Positions 46,701 to 58,700 of a DNA stretch of 64,000 bases are shown one piece after another; position 1 is the first letter of the stretch; each line of letters starts with the position of its first letter. The position numbers and the translations under genes are program-made. The stretch lies in the NCBI GenBank assembly GCA_029891385.1, contig CM057232.1:69155824-69219823 (forward strand), in the 5' to 3' direction. The notes beneath the pieces were generated by a model. That model worked only from the letters and a program-made list of their open reading frames with translations, did no database searches and had not been told where the DNA came from. This DNA is from Erythroxylum novogranatense. Lineage: Eukaryota; Streptophyta; Magnoliopsida; Malpighiales; Erythroxylaceae.

Positions 46701-48005
46701 CAAATGTGAACAATGCATTTCATTTCATGAATGCACGAAATATAACTCGTTGTGACCATAGGAGCCAATGATCAGAGCTTAAAGCTCAACGAATGAAAAT
46801 GAGCTTCGAGCTCATAAGTGATTCAGAGCCTCAGGCTCAATGTTCAATGAGCCCTATATGGGACAGTTTACAATGAGCCCTATATGAGACAGTTTACAAT
46901 GAGCCCCAAGTGGGACAGTTATCAATGAGCCCGATATCCAATGGATACAGGACAATTTAGGCACTCGATCACAACGAAGAAATAAATGGAAATTGGGTCT
47001 CATGAACATATGTATGCATGATATGATTGATTTAATTGCACTGAATGGGAATGTGAACTTGCATTGAATGGGAATGTGAACTTGCATTGAACGGGAATAT
47101 GAATTGTATTGAATGGGCATATGGAATTGTATTGCATGGGCATGTGAAATTATGTTGAAAAGTGAATTGTATGTGCATTGCATAAGGATTATATGAATGA
47201 TACAGTGTATAGAGCATGAAACAATATGCTTATGTGAAGTGATTGATCACATGTATGTGATATAATATGGCTGCTCATGCAATGATGCAAATGACATGGA
47301 TCGAATAAGAGTGAATGTGAAATGATTGATCGAATATATATGTGATGCCATATGTTGATAATGAGTCACATTATTTGAATTATATGTCGGGTGACTGGGT
47401 GAACCATCGATGATGGTCACTCACTGAGTTCGCAAAACTCACCCAAAATTTGCATCTATTTTTCGGATTCGAAGAGTACCCGTTGCTCAGAACGGAGTAG
47501 ACTTATTGCATCTGAGAGGAAAGTTAGGGTCGAGGATCGGTTTGCGTCGCATTAGGATATGTCTTATTTCATATCGCATGTATTCATCGAATTCTGTACA
47601 GTGTATAATTGAATGTTTCGGTGTAATAAGTTACAAAGTATGGGAATTTTAGAAATGTGAATATGAATGTGTATATTGATTGCCAATTGGAAGTGATTAT
47701 ATGTGTTTTGTGTTTTGAAATGGGCCCTAATGGCCCAGAGTAGACTGTTTTGTTATTGAAAAAGGGTTAAAAATGGAAATGGGCCCAAATTGACTATTGA
47801 AATGGTATCGATGGTACTGTTTTGAAAACAAGTTTATTTATCGCGACTGTTAACTTTATATGGCCCACATTGGAATGTGAGTGTTTTAAAAAAAATTATA
47901 CCGGTTTATGGGTGATTGATTGTTCTAGCATGCTACCTTCGCGAGCACGGACTCGTATATCACCGTCGATGTCGGGTTCGGGTCATGCGGAAGTGGGATG
48001 CTACA
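43709..48005 (+). repeat. 3' LTR of the LARD
   Basis: Partner of 31304-35584. It keeps one palindrome unit lost from the 5' LTR (pair at about 43850 and 43871, 21 bp apart). It carries the same TATA box (44433-44441), leader, minisatellites and terminal GGGATGCTACA. The next base pair begins the atggt target duplication. Confidence 0.95.
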
Positions 48006-51000
48006 ATGGTAGGTGATGGAACTCTGAATACCAAGTTGTGGCATTGCCTGTCAAATATGAATGAAGTGTTATAGTGTCCCCACCTAAAGAAATCATAAAT
48101 AAAGGAGGAAAGCAACCATTCTATCTAGGAAATACATGAACAAACTCCAACTGGGAAAAAGTATGGACTATAGGAAGTTAGTCAATGATGATAATGTGTT
48201 CTTCTATAAATTTTCATCCAAAACATAAGACTTGAGAATTGTTGAAGCTGGATAGTGGCATTTGAACAACAAGCCTCTCTTCCTATAGCTTTGGAAACTT
48301 GGTATTCAAATTCAGAAGTTTAAGCAAAAGACTTTCATATATGACTGAACATCTATTTTATTTTGTTAGAATACTGGATCATAAGAGGGTCAAGCTACCT
48401 AAAAAGCTTTTTAGGGTCCCAATATGTTTACATAAGTTAATAGCTACAACAAAAATGATTAACTATACTACAGTCTGGGTTCTAGTAGATGCCAATAGCA
48501 AACTACCTAATACCGTCCAACTAATATGAATAGGAGAGTAGAATTTACTGGTGGAAGATTTTGACATATTCATATATTCTTGGAGATTGTAATAAGTTGG
48601 AGACTTAGAAGAAAGAAATTTGCTATAAGGGACTATTAAGAACTTATGAAGATGATAGAAAAACACAACTGATATCAAACCCCAAAGCATGTAAAGCCTC
48701 CATATCAAGCCTCAAAGCCTAGAAAGCCTCCATATTAGGGATAATCCATAATTCAAAACAAATTAAAGGAGGAGATCAAAAAGAAAGAAAAATGTATCTA
48801 ATCCCACTCCTTAATAAAGGAGATCATAGTATGCAATGTAAGAGGGATCAACCGCCCCTCTAAACAGCTAGCACTTAACAACTATATGGATGATAATACA
48901 CTTATATACTAAAGGATATCATTAGTAATAAAATGAAGTTTTTGAGAGGAAATTAAGGAATACTTTTGAATCATCAACATCAATTTAATGGAAGGATAAT
49001 GGTGTTTTATGGTGACAAAAAGTTGTAGGTACTAAATTCCTTAATTATATACAAGATGATACACTTGTTTGTTAAGCTAAAACAATATAGGATGGAGATG
49101 CATATGACATTTGTATATGCTTTTAATCTAAGCTTCTAGACAACCCCTTTTCAAAATAAAATTATGGATATTACAACTAGAATTAGTGGTCCTTTGATAT
49201 TAATTAGAGACTTTGGATATATGAGGTAGTCATAACAAGTTAATGACAATATCAATTTGGGAAATCAATTAAACGAACTAAAGGATTGTGCAACCAATAT
49301 ACAAGTAATATATTTGAAAATTTAGGGCAATCTATTCACTTGGTCTAATAAGTATAAAGGAAGATATTTCATTAGAAAAAAAGATAGATAAAGCATTAGT
49401 TATGGAGATCAATTATCACTACTCCTAGGAATTATAGCATATTTCAACAACCCACTCTTCTCAAACCATTGTCTAATAGTGATTCAAGATTTTTTCTTGA
49501 AAACTCAGAAGAGATATCCCTTCAGGTTCAAAAACTACTTAGTTAAAAGTAAAAGGTTCCATTAACCAATCATGAGAGGAATTAATAAGGTCTTTCAGGG
49601 GAACAAATCATTTACTTGTATGAGGAAACTTAATGTAATCAATGATAAGCTGCAAAAGCTCAATTTGCAAAAGATTAGGGACTCCCAAAATTTAATCAAA
49701 GATAAACCAAAAATCTTAAAATCTATTTAATCACAGCTCTATTTTGGCTTAAATTCTCTTTAATCGCAGCTCTATTAATCCCCGACTAATCATTTAATTT
49801 AGTTAAAAGAAAAAGAGGCTCTTAAAGAATATGCTCAAGCCTTATTGAAAAATAACTCATTAATCTAACGAAGCTCTAAATTCCTTTGGCTAAAATAAGG
49901 GGACAAGAACTCCATATGCTTTTAAAAAGCTTTAGTATCCAGAAGCAATAATAATAGAGTTATCTTACTAACAAATGATAATAACTCAACTATTTTTATT
50001 TTCCAAGGAGGACACGATTAAGGAATTCATTCTTTCTTTTCCAATTCCTTGGGTATTCTAGCAATGGGGAATTCTTTAGTCCCTTTGCTAAAGTCATTTA
50101 TTAAGGAAGAGATAAAACTGTAAAATGCTTCACTTCAAATCACTCTTAAATAAGAAGTAAAAAAGACACTATTCTCTCTTAACCCTTAAAAGGAACTAGG
50201 CCTATATGGTCCTAATAGTTTCTTTTACTCTTGAGTACGAAGTAAAAAAGGTACTATTCTCTCTCAACCCTTAAAAGGAACTAGGCTTATATGGTCCTAA
50301 TAGTTTTTTTTACTAGAAAACTTGGTAGATAACTAAGAATTAGCTACAAAAGACATAATGGAATTCTTTGTGAAAGGAAAGATGTGAAAAAAAAATCAAT
50401 AAAAATTCATTTGCTTTATCTTAAGGAATCATGCTCTAAACTCACTCACTTAGTGTAAGCCATTTGCATATTGTAAGTTCATTTATAAGGTGATTTCTAA
50501 GATTATGGAAAGCAAGCTAAAACTTATTCTTCCTAGATATGTTAGACACCTCAAGATCATCTTTCATCAAAGATAAGAATATAGGTAACAATATCTTGCT
50601 TGCATAAGAGTTATTTATGAACTATAACAAGAAACATGCAAGATTAAATTGTATCATTAAAATGGAACTTTAAAAAGTTTTTGACTCAATAAGTTGGAGC
50701 TTCATTCTAAACATACTAAGGGCATTTGAATTCCACGAAATGCTTGTAGGATGGGTTGAACAATGCCTTAAAACAGTCTCGTATAATGTCTTGGTTAATG
50801 GAGAGCCCACCAAAGATTATCAAGATGCAAGGGCTCTAAAGCTAGGAGACCTATTATCCACTTATCTCTTCATTTTGGTAATAGAAGTTCTCATAAAAAT
50901 TATAAGAAAGACAACTTCTCAAGACAAGTAGTTCAAACATCACTCAAGGTGTAAAAAGAGACTAAAACTTACCAACTTAATTTTTTATTGATGATTTGAT

Positions 51001-51800
51001 TTTGTTTTGCAAAGTTGAAGCAAGTTCACTAAGTATTCTAATGTCAGCATTGCAATCCTTTAAGATTTTATTGGGTCTCTCTTTAAACAAGAATAAAAAT
51101 TTCCTTTACCTATCCAAAAGAGCTCTTTATAATGCTTTTTGGTTTCATAAATCACTGGACTAAGAGCTAATACCCCTCAATTCACATATTTAAAGACCCC
51201 TGTTACATCAAAAAGTCCTTCCCATAGAGTGTTTCAACCACCCATAGACATGATACAAAAAATGATGTCAAGCTAGTATAGTAGGAGCCTCAGCCTAGCA
51301 AGAAGAGCTTAGTTAAATATCTTAGTCCTAGATAGCATTCACATATAATGGTTATCCCACCTCAGCTTCCTAAGCAACATTGCCAAAGTAATGAAAAATT
51401 TGCTCCAAAACTTCTTATGAAGTGGAGATACAACAAGGAGAGCCATGAACAAAGTTAAATAGGTTGAAATAAACTTACATAAAGAAAAAGGGGGCTTATA
51501 AATTAAAGCACTAATGCTTACCAACAAATTCCTTATGATAAAAAGGTCACGGAGATTACTTAATGATAAGCTATCCTTATGGACATAATAGATCCATATC
51601 TATTATATAAGAAATGGAAACATATGGAATGCACAATCTAGGGCAAGCTCTATGTGATCACAAGTCAGATAGGAAACAGGACAACCACAAGTTTCTAGCA
51701 TGACAATTAGTTCCAATTTGTTATCCTAAATGAATCCACAGAATTAAACTTTACGAGGAACATCATTCTTTTAAAACTTTGCAGTGAAATAGGCATCGGA
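48006..51800 (+). pseudogene. Degenerate L1-type LINE, split by the LARD
   Basis: Across many broken frames the order is that of a plant L1 element. DUF4283 of ORF1 is at 48130-48530 (FMNKLQLGK-like text, then VPICLHKLIATTKM and DANSKLPNTVQLI). Endonuclease is at about 49150-49560 (ISGPLILIRDFGY, GNLFTWSNKYKGRYF, SNHCLIVIQD). Reverse transcriptase is at about 50670-51120 (FDSISWSFILNILRAFEF, WVEQCLKTVSYNVLVNGEPT, LSTYLFILVIEVL, DDLILFCK after a stop). A C-terminal region is at about 51300-51560 (EKGGL, LMLTNKFLM, KLSLW). Stops occur every few dozen codons. Its 5' end lies before the LARD (30896-31303). Confidence 0.8.
50660..51130 (+). pseudogene. LINE reverse transcriptase core remnant
   Basis: The best preserved part of the LINE. 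The frame at 50740-50931 reads LVGWVEQCLKTVSYNVLVNG, EPTKDYQDARALKLGDLLST and YLFILVIEVLIKII, which align with the RT blocks normally reading GLRQGDPLSPYLF and similar. The catalytic box follows as F*DDLILFCK at about 50985-51015, with a stop where the A of FADD should be. Confidence 0.85.
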
Positions 51801-51915
51801 TCATTTTGAAATCTCTGCCCAACACTCCACTCCAAAACTAAATCGAGTAGGGTCAGGGAAACAGGAACAGAGGATTTGGGACCTTAAGGTATAGAGGATC
51901 CTCTGACCTCTTCCC

Positions 51916-52008
51916 CTGGCCCTACTCTGTCTCCCTTTCATCTGAGCCATCCATTCATGTAGTCCCTAAATGGATGGTTCAGATGAAAGGGAGACGAAGT
52001 AGAGCCAG
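51916..52008. repeat. Fold-back repeat with 40-bp arms
   Basis: The left arm 51916-51955 (ctggccctactctgtctccc ...) and the right arm 51969-52008 (... gggagacgaagtagagccag) are reverse complements at about 36 of 40 positions, with a 13-base loop. It lies between the LINE remains and the promoter of the ePHD-AAA gene. It may be part of a small MITE, but clear target duplications were not found. Confidence 0.75.
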
Positions 52009-52029
52009 AAGAAGGGAGATAGAAGATTT

Positions 52030-52737
52030 GGGACATCAACAAGGACGACGGCATAAGTTACATCAAGACAAAAAAAAATATTTTCACTAATAGCTCATGT
52101 GGCGATCTCCCAAGACCTTATTACCCCGAGACACCTTTGTACAAAATGCTATAGCACAAATAAGCTTACCCCGAGCAAGGCTATGGAGTGTAATTACACA
52201 ATTGTCACAATCAAATCAGTATATTGCAGTAGTAGTTATTAATTTGTTGAATATTAATATGTAGAGGTTTTGTATTGCGCAAAAGGAAAAGTGCAAAAGA
52301 TGTTGCCATTACGTGGGATTCCACGAGCCCTTGCGCGCGTGGCCATGAAACCCCAAAATATCAGGCCCAACAAATCTCTCTTGTTCCTTCTATGCCCTAA
52401 TGCTCTTTTTCTGTATGCTCTCTCTCTTTCTTTGAAGGAGCTGAGCAGAGATGACAGAACGGAACAAAATAGAACAGAAGAAGAAGGCGATAAGACATTG
52501 AGGGTGAGACAGAGAGTGTGAAACATTTCTATAACATGGAATTATAGGGTTTCTTCTACTTGGTGGATCAATGTTAACGTGGTGAGCCACTGAATCCCTT
52601 TCACCATTTTCAGTGTATTTTCCTTCTAATCCCTTCATAATTCAACTGACAATTGAGCGAAAGGACAAGATCTAAGATGGCCCATTTGCTCCAACTTTCA
52701 GGATTTTACAACTTAGTGGTTTGAGATTGTGATTGTC
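52030..52737 (+). promoter_or_regulatory. Promoter and 5' UTR region of the ePHD-AAA gene
   Basis: The region upstream of the first in-frame ATG at 52738. It includes a CT-rich stretch (52376-52435, ctctctctttctttg), common in plant leaders. No TATA box stands out. Open frames at 52270-52521 (+) and 52254-52638 (-) look like chance frames. Confidence 0.4.
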
Positions 52738-55700
52738 ATGCAAGTGAAATCGGCTTCGGTTTCTTCGCCGAAGCAAAGGGATTTTACCCCTACCGGCTCT
52801 AGGCTCCGAAAGAAACATAAGAGACTTGATGCCATTTCTGAAAGCGTTTACAATCAAAACCATAATGATTCTAATCTGAATAGAGGCAGGTCCGGTTCCC
52901 AGACGGCCGAGATTGGTGATTTTGAGCCCCGTCGGAGCTCAAGGGTGCGGCGCGCCCCTGTTGTGCTTGATGTCTCCCCCCCGCCGGTTAAAAGAAGGAG
53001 AAAGTTCAGTAAGAATTCGCCTTTCAGTGTTAAGCAAAGTCAAAGAATTAGTGTAGCAAGAGTTGAGGAGGAGGTGAAGACTGAGAGGATTGGTGTTTCG
53101 GATGTTTCTGAAAGTTGGCGACATCGGCTGAGGTCAAGGGATAGGAATGCGGCCTCTGAAGAGAAAGGTAAGGTGAATGGGAAGAGGAAGCTCTTATATG
53201 GTGTAGAGATATCGGCTGAATTGGATTTTAACAAGGGGGAGTTGATGGATGAAAAGTTGATGCTAGGGAGATCAAAGAGATTAGGTAGGAGCAAGGTGGT
53301 ACGTGATTCGGAGACAGGAGAGCAGGGAAGTGGGATACATGATGTTGAAAAGGTGAGCAAGCAGGATGATGGGCAGATTTGTTTTGGGAAACATGAGATT
53401 GAGAAGGTAGAGACGAAGGTGGTGGCTAATGATGGTCAGGAAAACGCGCCAGTTTTACATGGTGAAGTGAGTGGTGGAAATGATGGGGAACTTTTGGTTG
53501 CTGATCCGCTGCAGTTAGGGGCATATGAGAGACATGAGAAGCCAGTTTTACATGGTGAAGTGAGTGGTGGAAATGATGGGGAACTTTTGGTTGCTGATCC
53601 GCTGCAGTTAGGGGCATATGAGAGACATGAGAAAGTGAGAGTGGATGCTATGGAATTGGAGAAAGAGATTCACTTTGTGGAAAATCTTGAGCAAACTGTT
53701 AACGAGGTAGATGACAAACTTGAAATTAATGGCAATGGAGAAGATGTTGAGAGAAGCGATAACAAGGAAGAGGACTTAACAAATGTGAAGAATCAAAAGT
53801 GTGAGAGTCATAGTGTTGAAGTTGTTGAAGATTTGAAAGCAGTAGTGGATGAAAGTGGTAATAAAGTAGAAGGTGCTTTAGCTGTGGTATCTGAAATGCC
53901 CTTGGAAAACAGGGAAGTTAAGAAGGTAGACAAATCAAATGGCAACACGACTGTTGCCCTTTGTAGGCCACGGATTAAACACGGTAGACGGTGTGGCTTG
54001 TGTGGTTGTGGAGATGATGGCAAACCACCAAAGAAGTTAATGCAAGATGCTGGTGATAGTGAAAATGAGGCCTATAGTGGTTCATCGGCTTCAGAGGAGA
54101 CTGAATATGACATTTGGGATGGGTTCGGTGATGAACCTGGATGGCTTGGCCGTCTTTTAGGTCCTATAAATGACCGATATGGCATTGCTGGAATCTGGGT
54201 TCATCAACACTGTGCGGTGTGGAGTCCAGAGGTACAGTTTCTGAAGAATTGCCCATTATTTCGTGACTGTTCCATTAGTTCTACTGCATATTAAGGATAC
54301 CATTATTGTTTTTAATTTTTGGGAGGAGGTGCAGGTTTTCTTCCTATTTCAAAATTTTCTTGAACGTTTAATGTTTGAATAGTGCAAAGGTAATTATCTG
54401 TTTGAAGAGATACTGAGATAGACACACCTGCACAATAAGGAAATGTAATTAAATTTTCAATGGTTTTCTTTATCTTCAGATTAGGTTGCTCTAAGTATAT
54501 TTGAGACTATTGGAAATCTGGTGTTCGATCTTTGATAACTTTCACATATACTTTTACCTGATTCTACATTTGATTCTAAGCGCTAAATTTTGTGTAAAAT
54601 ACCCCCTCAATGTCATTATACCTTTATTATGATCAAGCTTGTCATTTTTGAGTTTTAAGTTTTCCTCAAGCAGAACATTAATGTAAAGGCATTAACAAAC
54701 ACTTTGTTTATGAACTGCCAAGTGTCTCTGAGTTGTAGATATGAACTTCTGCCAAGATACGCTCTAATGACATAATTTTTCAGTCTATCTTTATCATGTA
54801 GGTGAATATACTTTCCAGCAGTATGCTGTTTTATCTTTAACACACTATTCAATTAGTTTCTCCCACTCAAATATGGTATAAGTTTCTGGATTCCGATTCT
54901 AGTCCACAGGCATAGAGAATATATAGGAAACTTGTCTCTTTCACAAGCTGGGATCTCTTTTGATAAGATGAGTAAAACTAGAAATATTGTTAGAAGTTCT
55001 CCTTTTGCTATTTGACTCCTTTGGAAACTAATAATAATCATCTTCTTTTAGTAATTTAAATTTCGTTATTTGATTTGAGTCGCAAGTAAAAACTTACTGA
55101 TGATATGGATTAGTTTACTCTGAAGTTAGCAATAAGAACAAAATACTGTGAGGAAATAACAGGATTAACCTGTGAGTTTGCAGTTGTATGGACTATTGTG
55201 CACTTGCCATTCCATGTTTGAGTGGGTACACTGTAGCAGGATCAGTTTATGAGTTTGCAGTTATATGGACTATTATGCACTTGCCATTCCATGTTTGAGT
55301 GATAACACTGTAGCAGGATCAGTTTATTCCTATTTTGGTTGGTTTCATGTTCATAAATATTAAGATACTGAGTTCATCCCTTAGTTTTTGTCCTTTGTTT
55401 TATGTTGAATTATCAGGGAATGCTTTTTCTAAAACATGCAAAAGCCTAAATGTAATAAAGCTCTAGTTGTTCCCTTCTTACTTTTATGAGCTTGACCCTG
55501 TTAGTTTAATTCCCTTGAAACTAGGTTTGCATGCTTTTGGAAGTTTCTGCGTAGCTTATTGGCATATTATTTTTGTACCTTGTCTTTGCAGATCTTGATT
55601 ACAGTGACCTTATTATTCTTGTTTGTGGTGGCTAACTTTCTATGGAGGATCTAGATGATTTTCCCCTTTCCATATTCACTGTTTCTGTTAGTTCATAAGA

Positions 55701-58700
55701 TTATCAGCATTAAATATTAGAGCATCTCTTGTTTTTAAATGTGAAAAAATTTATTTAGAGGAATTAAGTAGCAACCTATACTATCTGATGACTACATCTA
55801 TGCATTTTCTATCAGCACTCGTGATTCATCTTTTATATTTTATTGGCTATTAATGTTGCTGAGCCCCCATCTTTTCCATTTTATCTATTTCCCTAGATTT
55901 TTCTTGCATTTGGATATCTTGTTCTAATAGCCCTTGATGAAGTTTGTTTTATATACGCAGGTTTACTTTGCTGGTTTGGGTTGCTTAAGAAACGTAAGGG
56001 CTGCACTTTGTAGAGGAAAAGCATTAAAGTGCAGCCGCTGTGGAAGGCCTGGGGCAACCATTGGATGTCGTGTTGATCGGTGTCCAAAAACTTATCATTT
56101 GGTTGGTTTTTATACTTACTGCATGAAGTGTTCTTCTCTTCTTTTTTATGATTTCCTTTTGGAACTTTTATATAGAGTCTTCAGTTTGTATAGTAAACAG
56201 CCATACAGAGGCTGCGCTTGGCTTTCCTCTTCTTCAAACTCATGTTTCTCAATGGCATGCAGCCTTGTGCACGAGCTAATGGATGCATCTTTGACCATCA
56301 GAAGTTTCTCATAGCATGTACAGATCATAAACATCATTTTCAGCCTCATGATGATAGATATTTGATGCGAGTAAAGAAACTAGAGGCTAAGAAAATGCAG
56401 TTGGAACTGAGAAAGCTGTCAAATGATGCTTGGAGAAAGGATGTTGAGGCTGAAGAGAAATGGCTGGAAAACTGTGGTGAGGATGAAGAGTTTTTAAAAC
56501 GGGAGAGCAAGAGACTTCATAGAGATTTGTTGAGAATTGCACCAGTGTATATTGGAGGTTCAGACTCAGAGAATGGTAAGTTGTGTGAGGGATGGGAATC
56601 TGTTGCAGGACTTAAAGATGTCATCAGATGTATGAAGGAAGTAGTTATCTTACCACTGTTATACCCTGAGTTCTTTAACAATCTTGGCATTGCACCCCCG
56701 AGGGGTGTTTTACTGCATGGGTACCCAGGAACAGGCAAAACTCTTGTTGTCCGTGCATTGATTGGATCATGTGCTCGTGGTGATAAACGGATAGCATATT
56801 TTGCACGGAAAGGTGCAGATTGCCTAGGAAAGTATGTTGGTGATGCTGAGCGCCAGCTAAGGCTGTTGTTTCAGGTTGCTGAGAGATGTCAACCTTCAAT
56901 AATCTTTTTTGATGAAATAGATGGGTTAGCACCTTGTCGAACAAGGCAGCAAGATCAGACTCATATTTCCGTTGTCTCTACCTTGCTTGCTCTAATGGAT
57001 GGCTTAAAATCTAGAGGTTCGGTGGTGGTGATAGGTGCAACAAATCGTCCTGAAGCTGTTGATCCAGCATTACGCAGGCCTGGGAGATTTGACAGGGAAA
57101 TCTACTTTCCATTGCCATCAAGTGAGGATAGGGCTGCCATCCTTTCACTTCATACACAAAGGTGGCCTAAACCTGTTAATGGTCTTTTGCTAAATTGGAT
57201 TGCAAGAAGAACTGTAGGCTTTGCTGGTGCTGATCTCCAGGCTCTTTGCACTCAAGCTGCCATTATAGCCTTGAAGAGGAATTTCCCTTTGCAAGAAGTT
57301 CTATCTGCTGCTGGAGAGGAAGCTTCTGGTCGTAAACGCCTCCCACTTCCGGCTTTTACAGTGGAGGAGAAGGATTGGTTAGAGGCTTTAGCTTGTGCTC
57401 CGCCCCCATGCTCATGTAGAGAAGCAGGAATAGCTGCTCATGCATTGGTATCCTATCCACTTCCCTCACATCTAATTCCTTGTTTCCTTGAGCCATTATC
57501 CACCTTGCTTGTTGCCCTATATGTTGATGATAGCCTCTGGATGCCACCTTCTCTATTGAAAGCTGCTATAACCATCAAAACTGTGATTGTTTCTTCTTTG
57601 GAGCAGAAGAATCTGGCTAGTGATCGATGGTGGTCTTATATTGGTTGTTTCCTTAAAGAAGATAATGTTGCAAAGGAAATACTGAGAAGGCTTTCACGTG
57701 TGGGCATGTTAATCGCAGAAGGTACTTGTGCTGGTATTGATGCTGTTTCTGAGGACAATGTTGATGATGAGTTTGAGTCTCAACAGTTTGCAGCTCCTAT
57801 TGGGGGCATTCATAGAAGTTTGTCTAGTAGTGTTTCTTTTTCACCTAGAAAGAAATCAGAATACCGACTATTGATTGCTGGGAGTGCTAGATCTGGCCAG
57901 AAGCATCTGGCTTCTTGTATTCTTCACTCCTTCGTTGGAAATGTAGAAATTCAGAAGATTGACTTAGCAACAATTTGTGAAGAAGGACATGGTGACATGG
58001 AGCAGGGGATAACAGAAATATTAAGTATAGCTCTCTTTTTCTTGTTCCCTTTTCCATCTTGGTGTTTTGGTGTAGTCACTTATAACACTTACCATATTTT
58101 ACCTCACTAATTTTTCAACTCTATATAACAGTTGGTTAGTGCATATATCCTGCCAGACTTGTCTTCCATGTTTCTTGTGTTTTCTCTGGATAAAATGGCT
58201 TATGTTTTTCCTGTTAATTGATATTTTGCAATATGAGCTGTTTTTTAGATTGAAGTTTAACCTGTTATGTAACTCTGAGAATAAAACAAAGATTTCATCG
58301 ATGCATTGTGTAATTTCCTCGACCTCCTATTGCCATAGTCTGAACACCTAAGATTAGATTGTTCTAGACGATGTTTAAGAATTGTAATAGTCACTGAATC
58401 TTTCATTTTAACTACAATATTCTGATAGTCCTATTAGTCAGTTAGGCTTCCTCAAAATATGTAGATCAGAAAGAGGGACGTTAAATTGCTGTTGGAATAT
58501 GAATTCAAAGACTATCTGGGACATGGGCAGCATATACAACTCCACCTAATATGAGTAATAAAAAGTTGTGCATGTGCTTTTGGAGACCGCCATTGAGATC
58601 GTATGGGGCATATGGAAATTTGTTAAAAAATACAAGGTTGATGGTATGCTGCTTATTAAGTTTAACATTTAGCAGTCCTCATTTTGTTTTTTTCTTTTTT

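Larger units (their letters stand above)
31304..48005 (+). mobile_element. LARD-like Ty3/gypsy derivative with 4.3-kb LTRs
   Basis: Two LTRs (4281 and 4297 bp, TGTAATATCC...GGGATGCTACA) lie in the same orientation. A primer-binding site follows the left one and a polypurine tract precedes the right one. Outer flanks gtggt and atggt are a 5-bp duplication with one mismatch. Removing the inserted hAT element and its duplication, the interior is about 3.4 kb and has no gag or pol frame. These proportions match the LARD class described from Triticeae (about 4.5-kb LTRs, 3.5-kb non-coding interior). The cgaggacgaaattt phrase before the polypurine tract (43678-43691) is typical of Del/Tekay chromoviruses, the probable source of its enzymes. 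Confidence 0.93.

Noticed and set aside
52254..52638. Open frames around 52.3-52.6 kb on both strands
   Set aside because: Lie in the promoter or 5' UTR of the ePHD-AAA gene; no domain and no splice continuity.
52729..52737. GTG start nine bases before the ATG of the ePHD-AAA gene
   Set aside because: Nuclear plant genes do not normally start at GTG; the ATG at 52738 is the first in-frame ATG.
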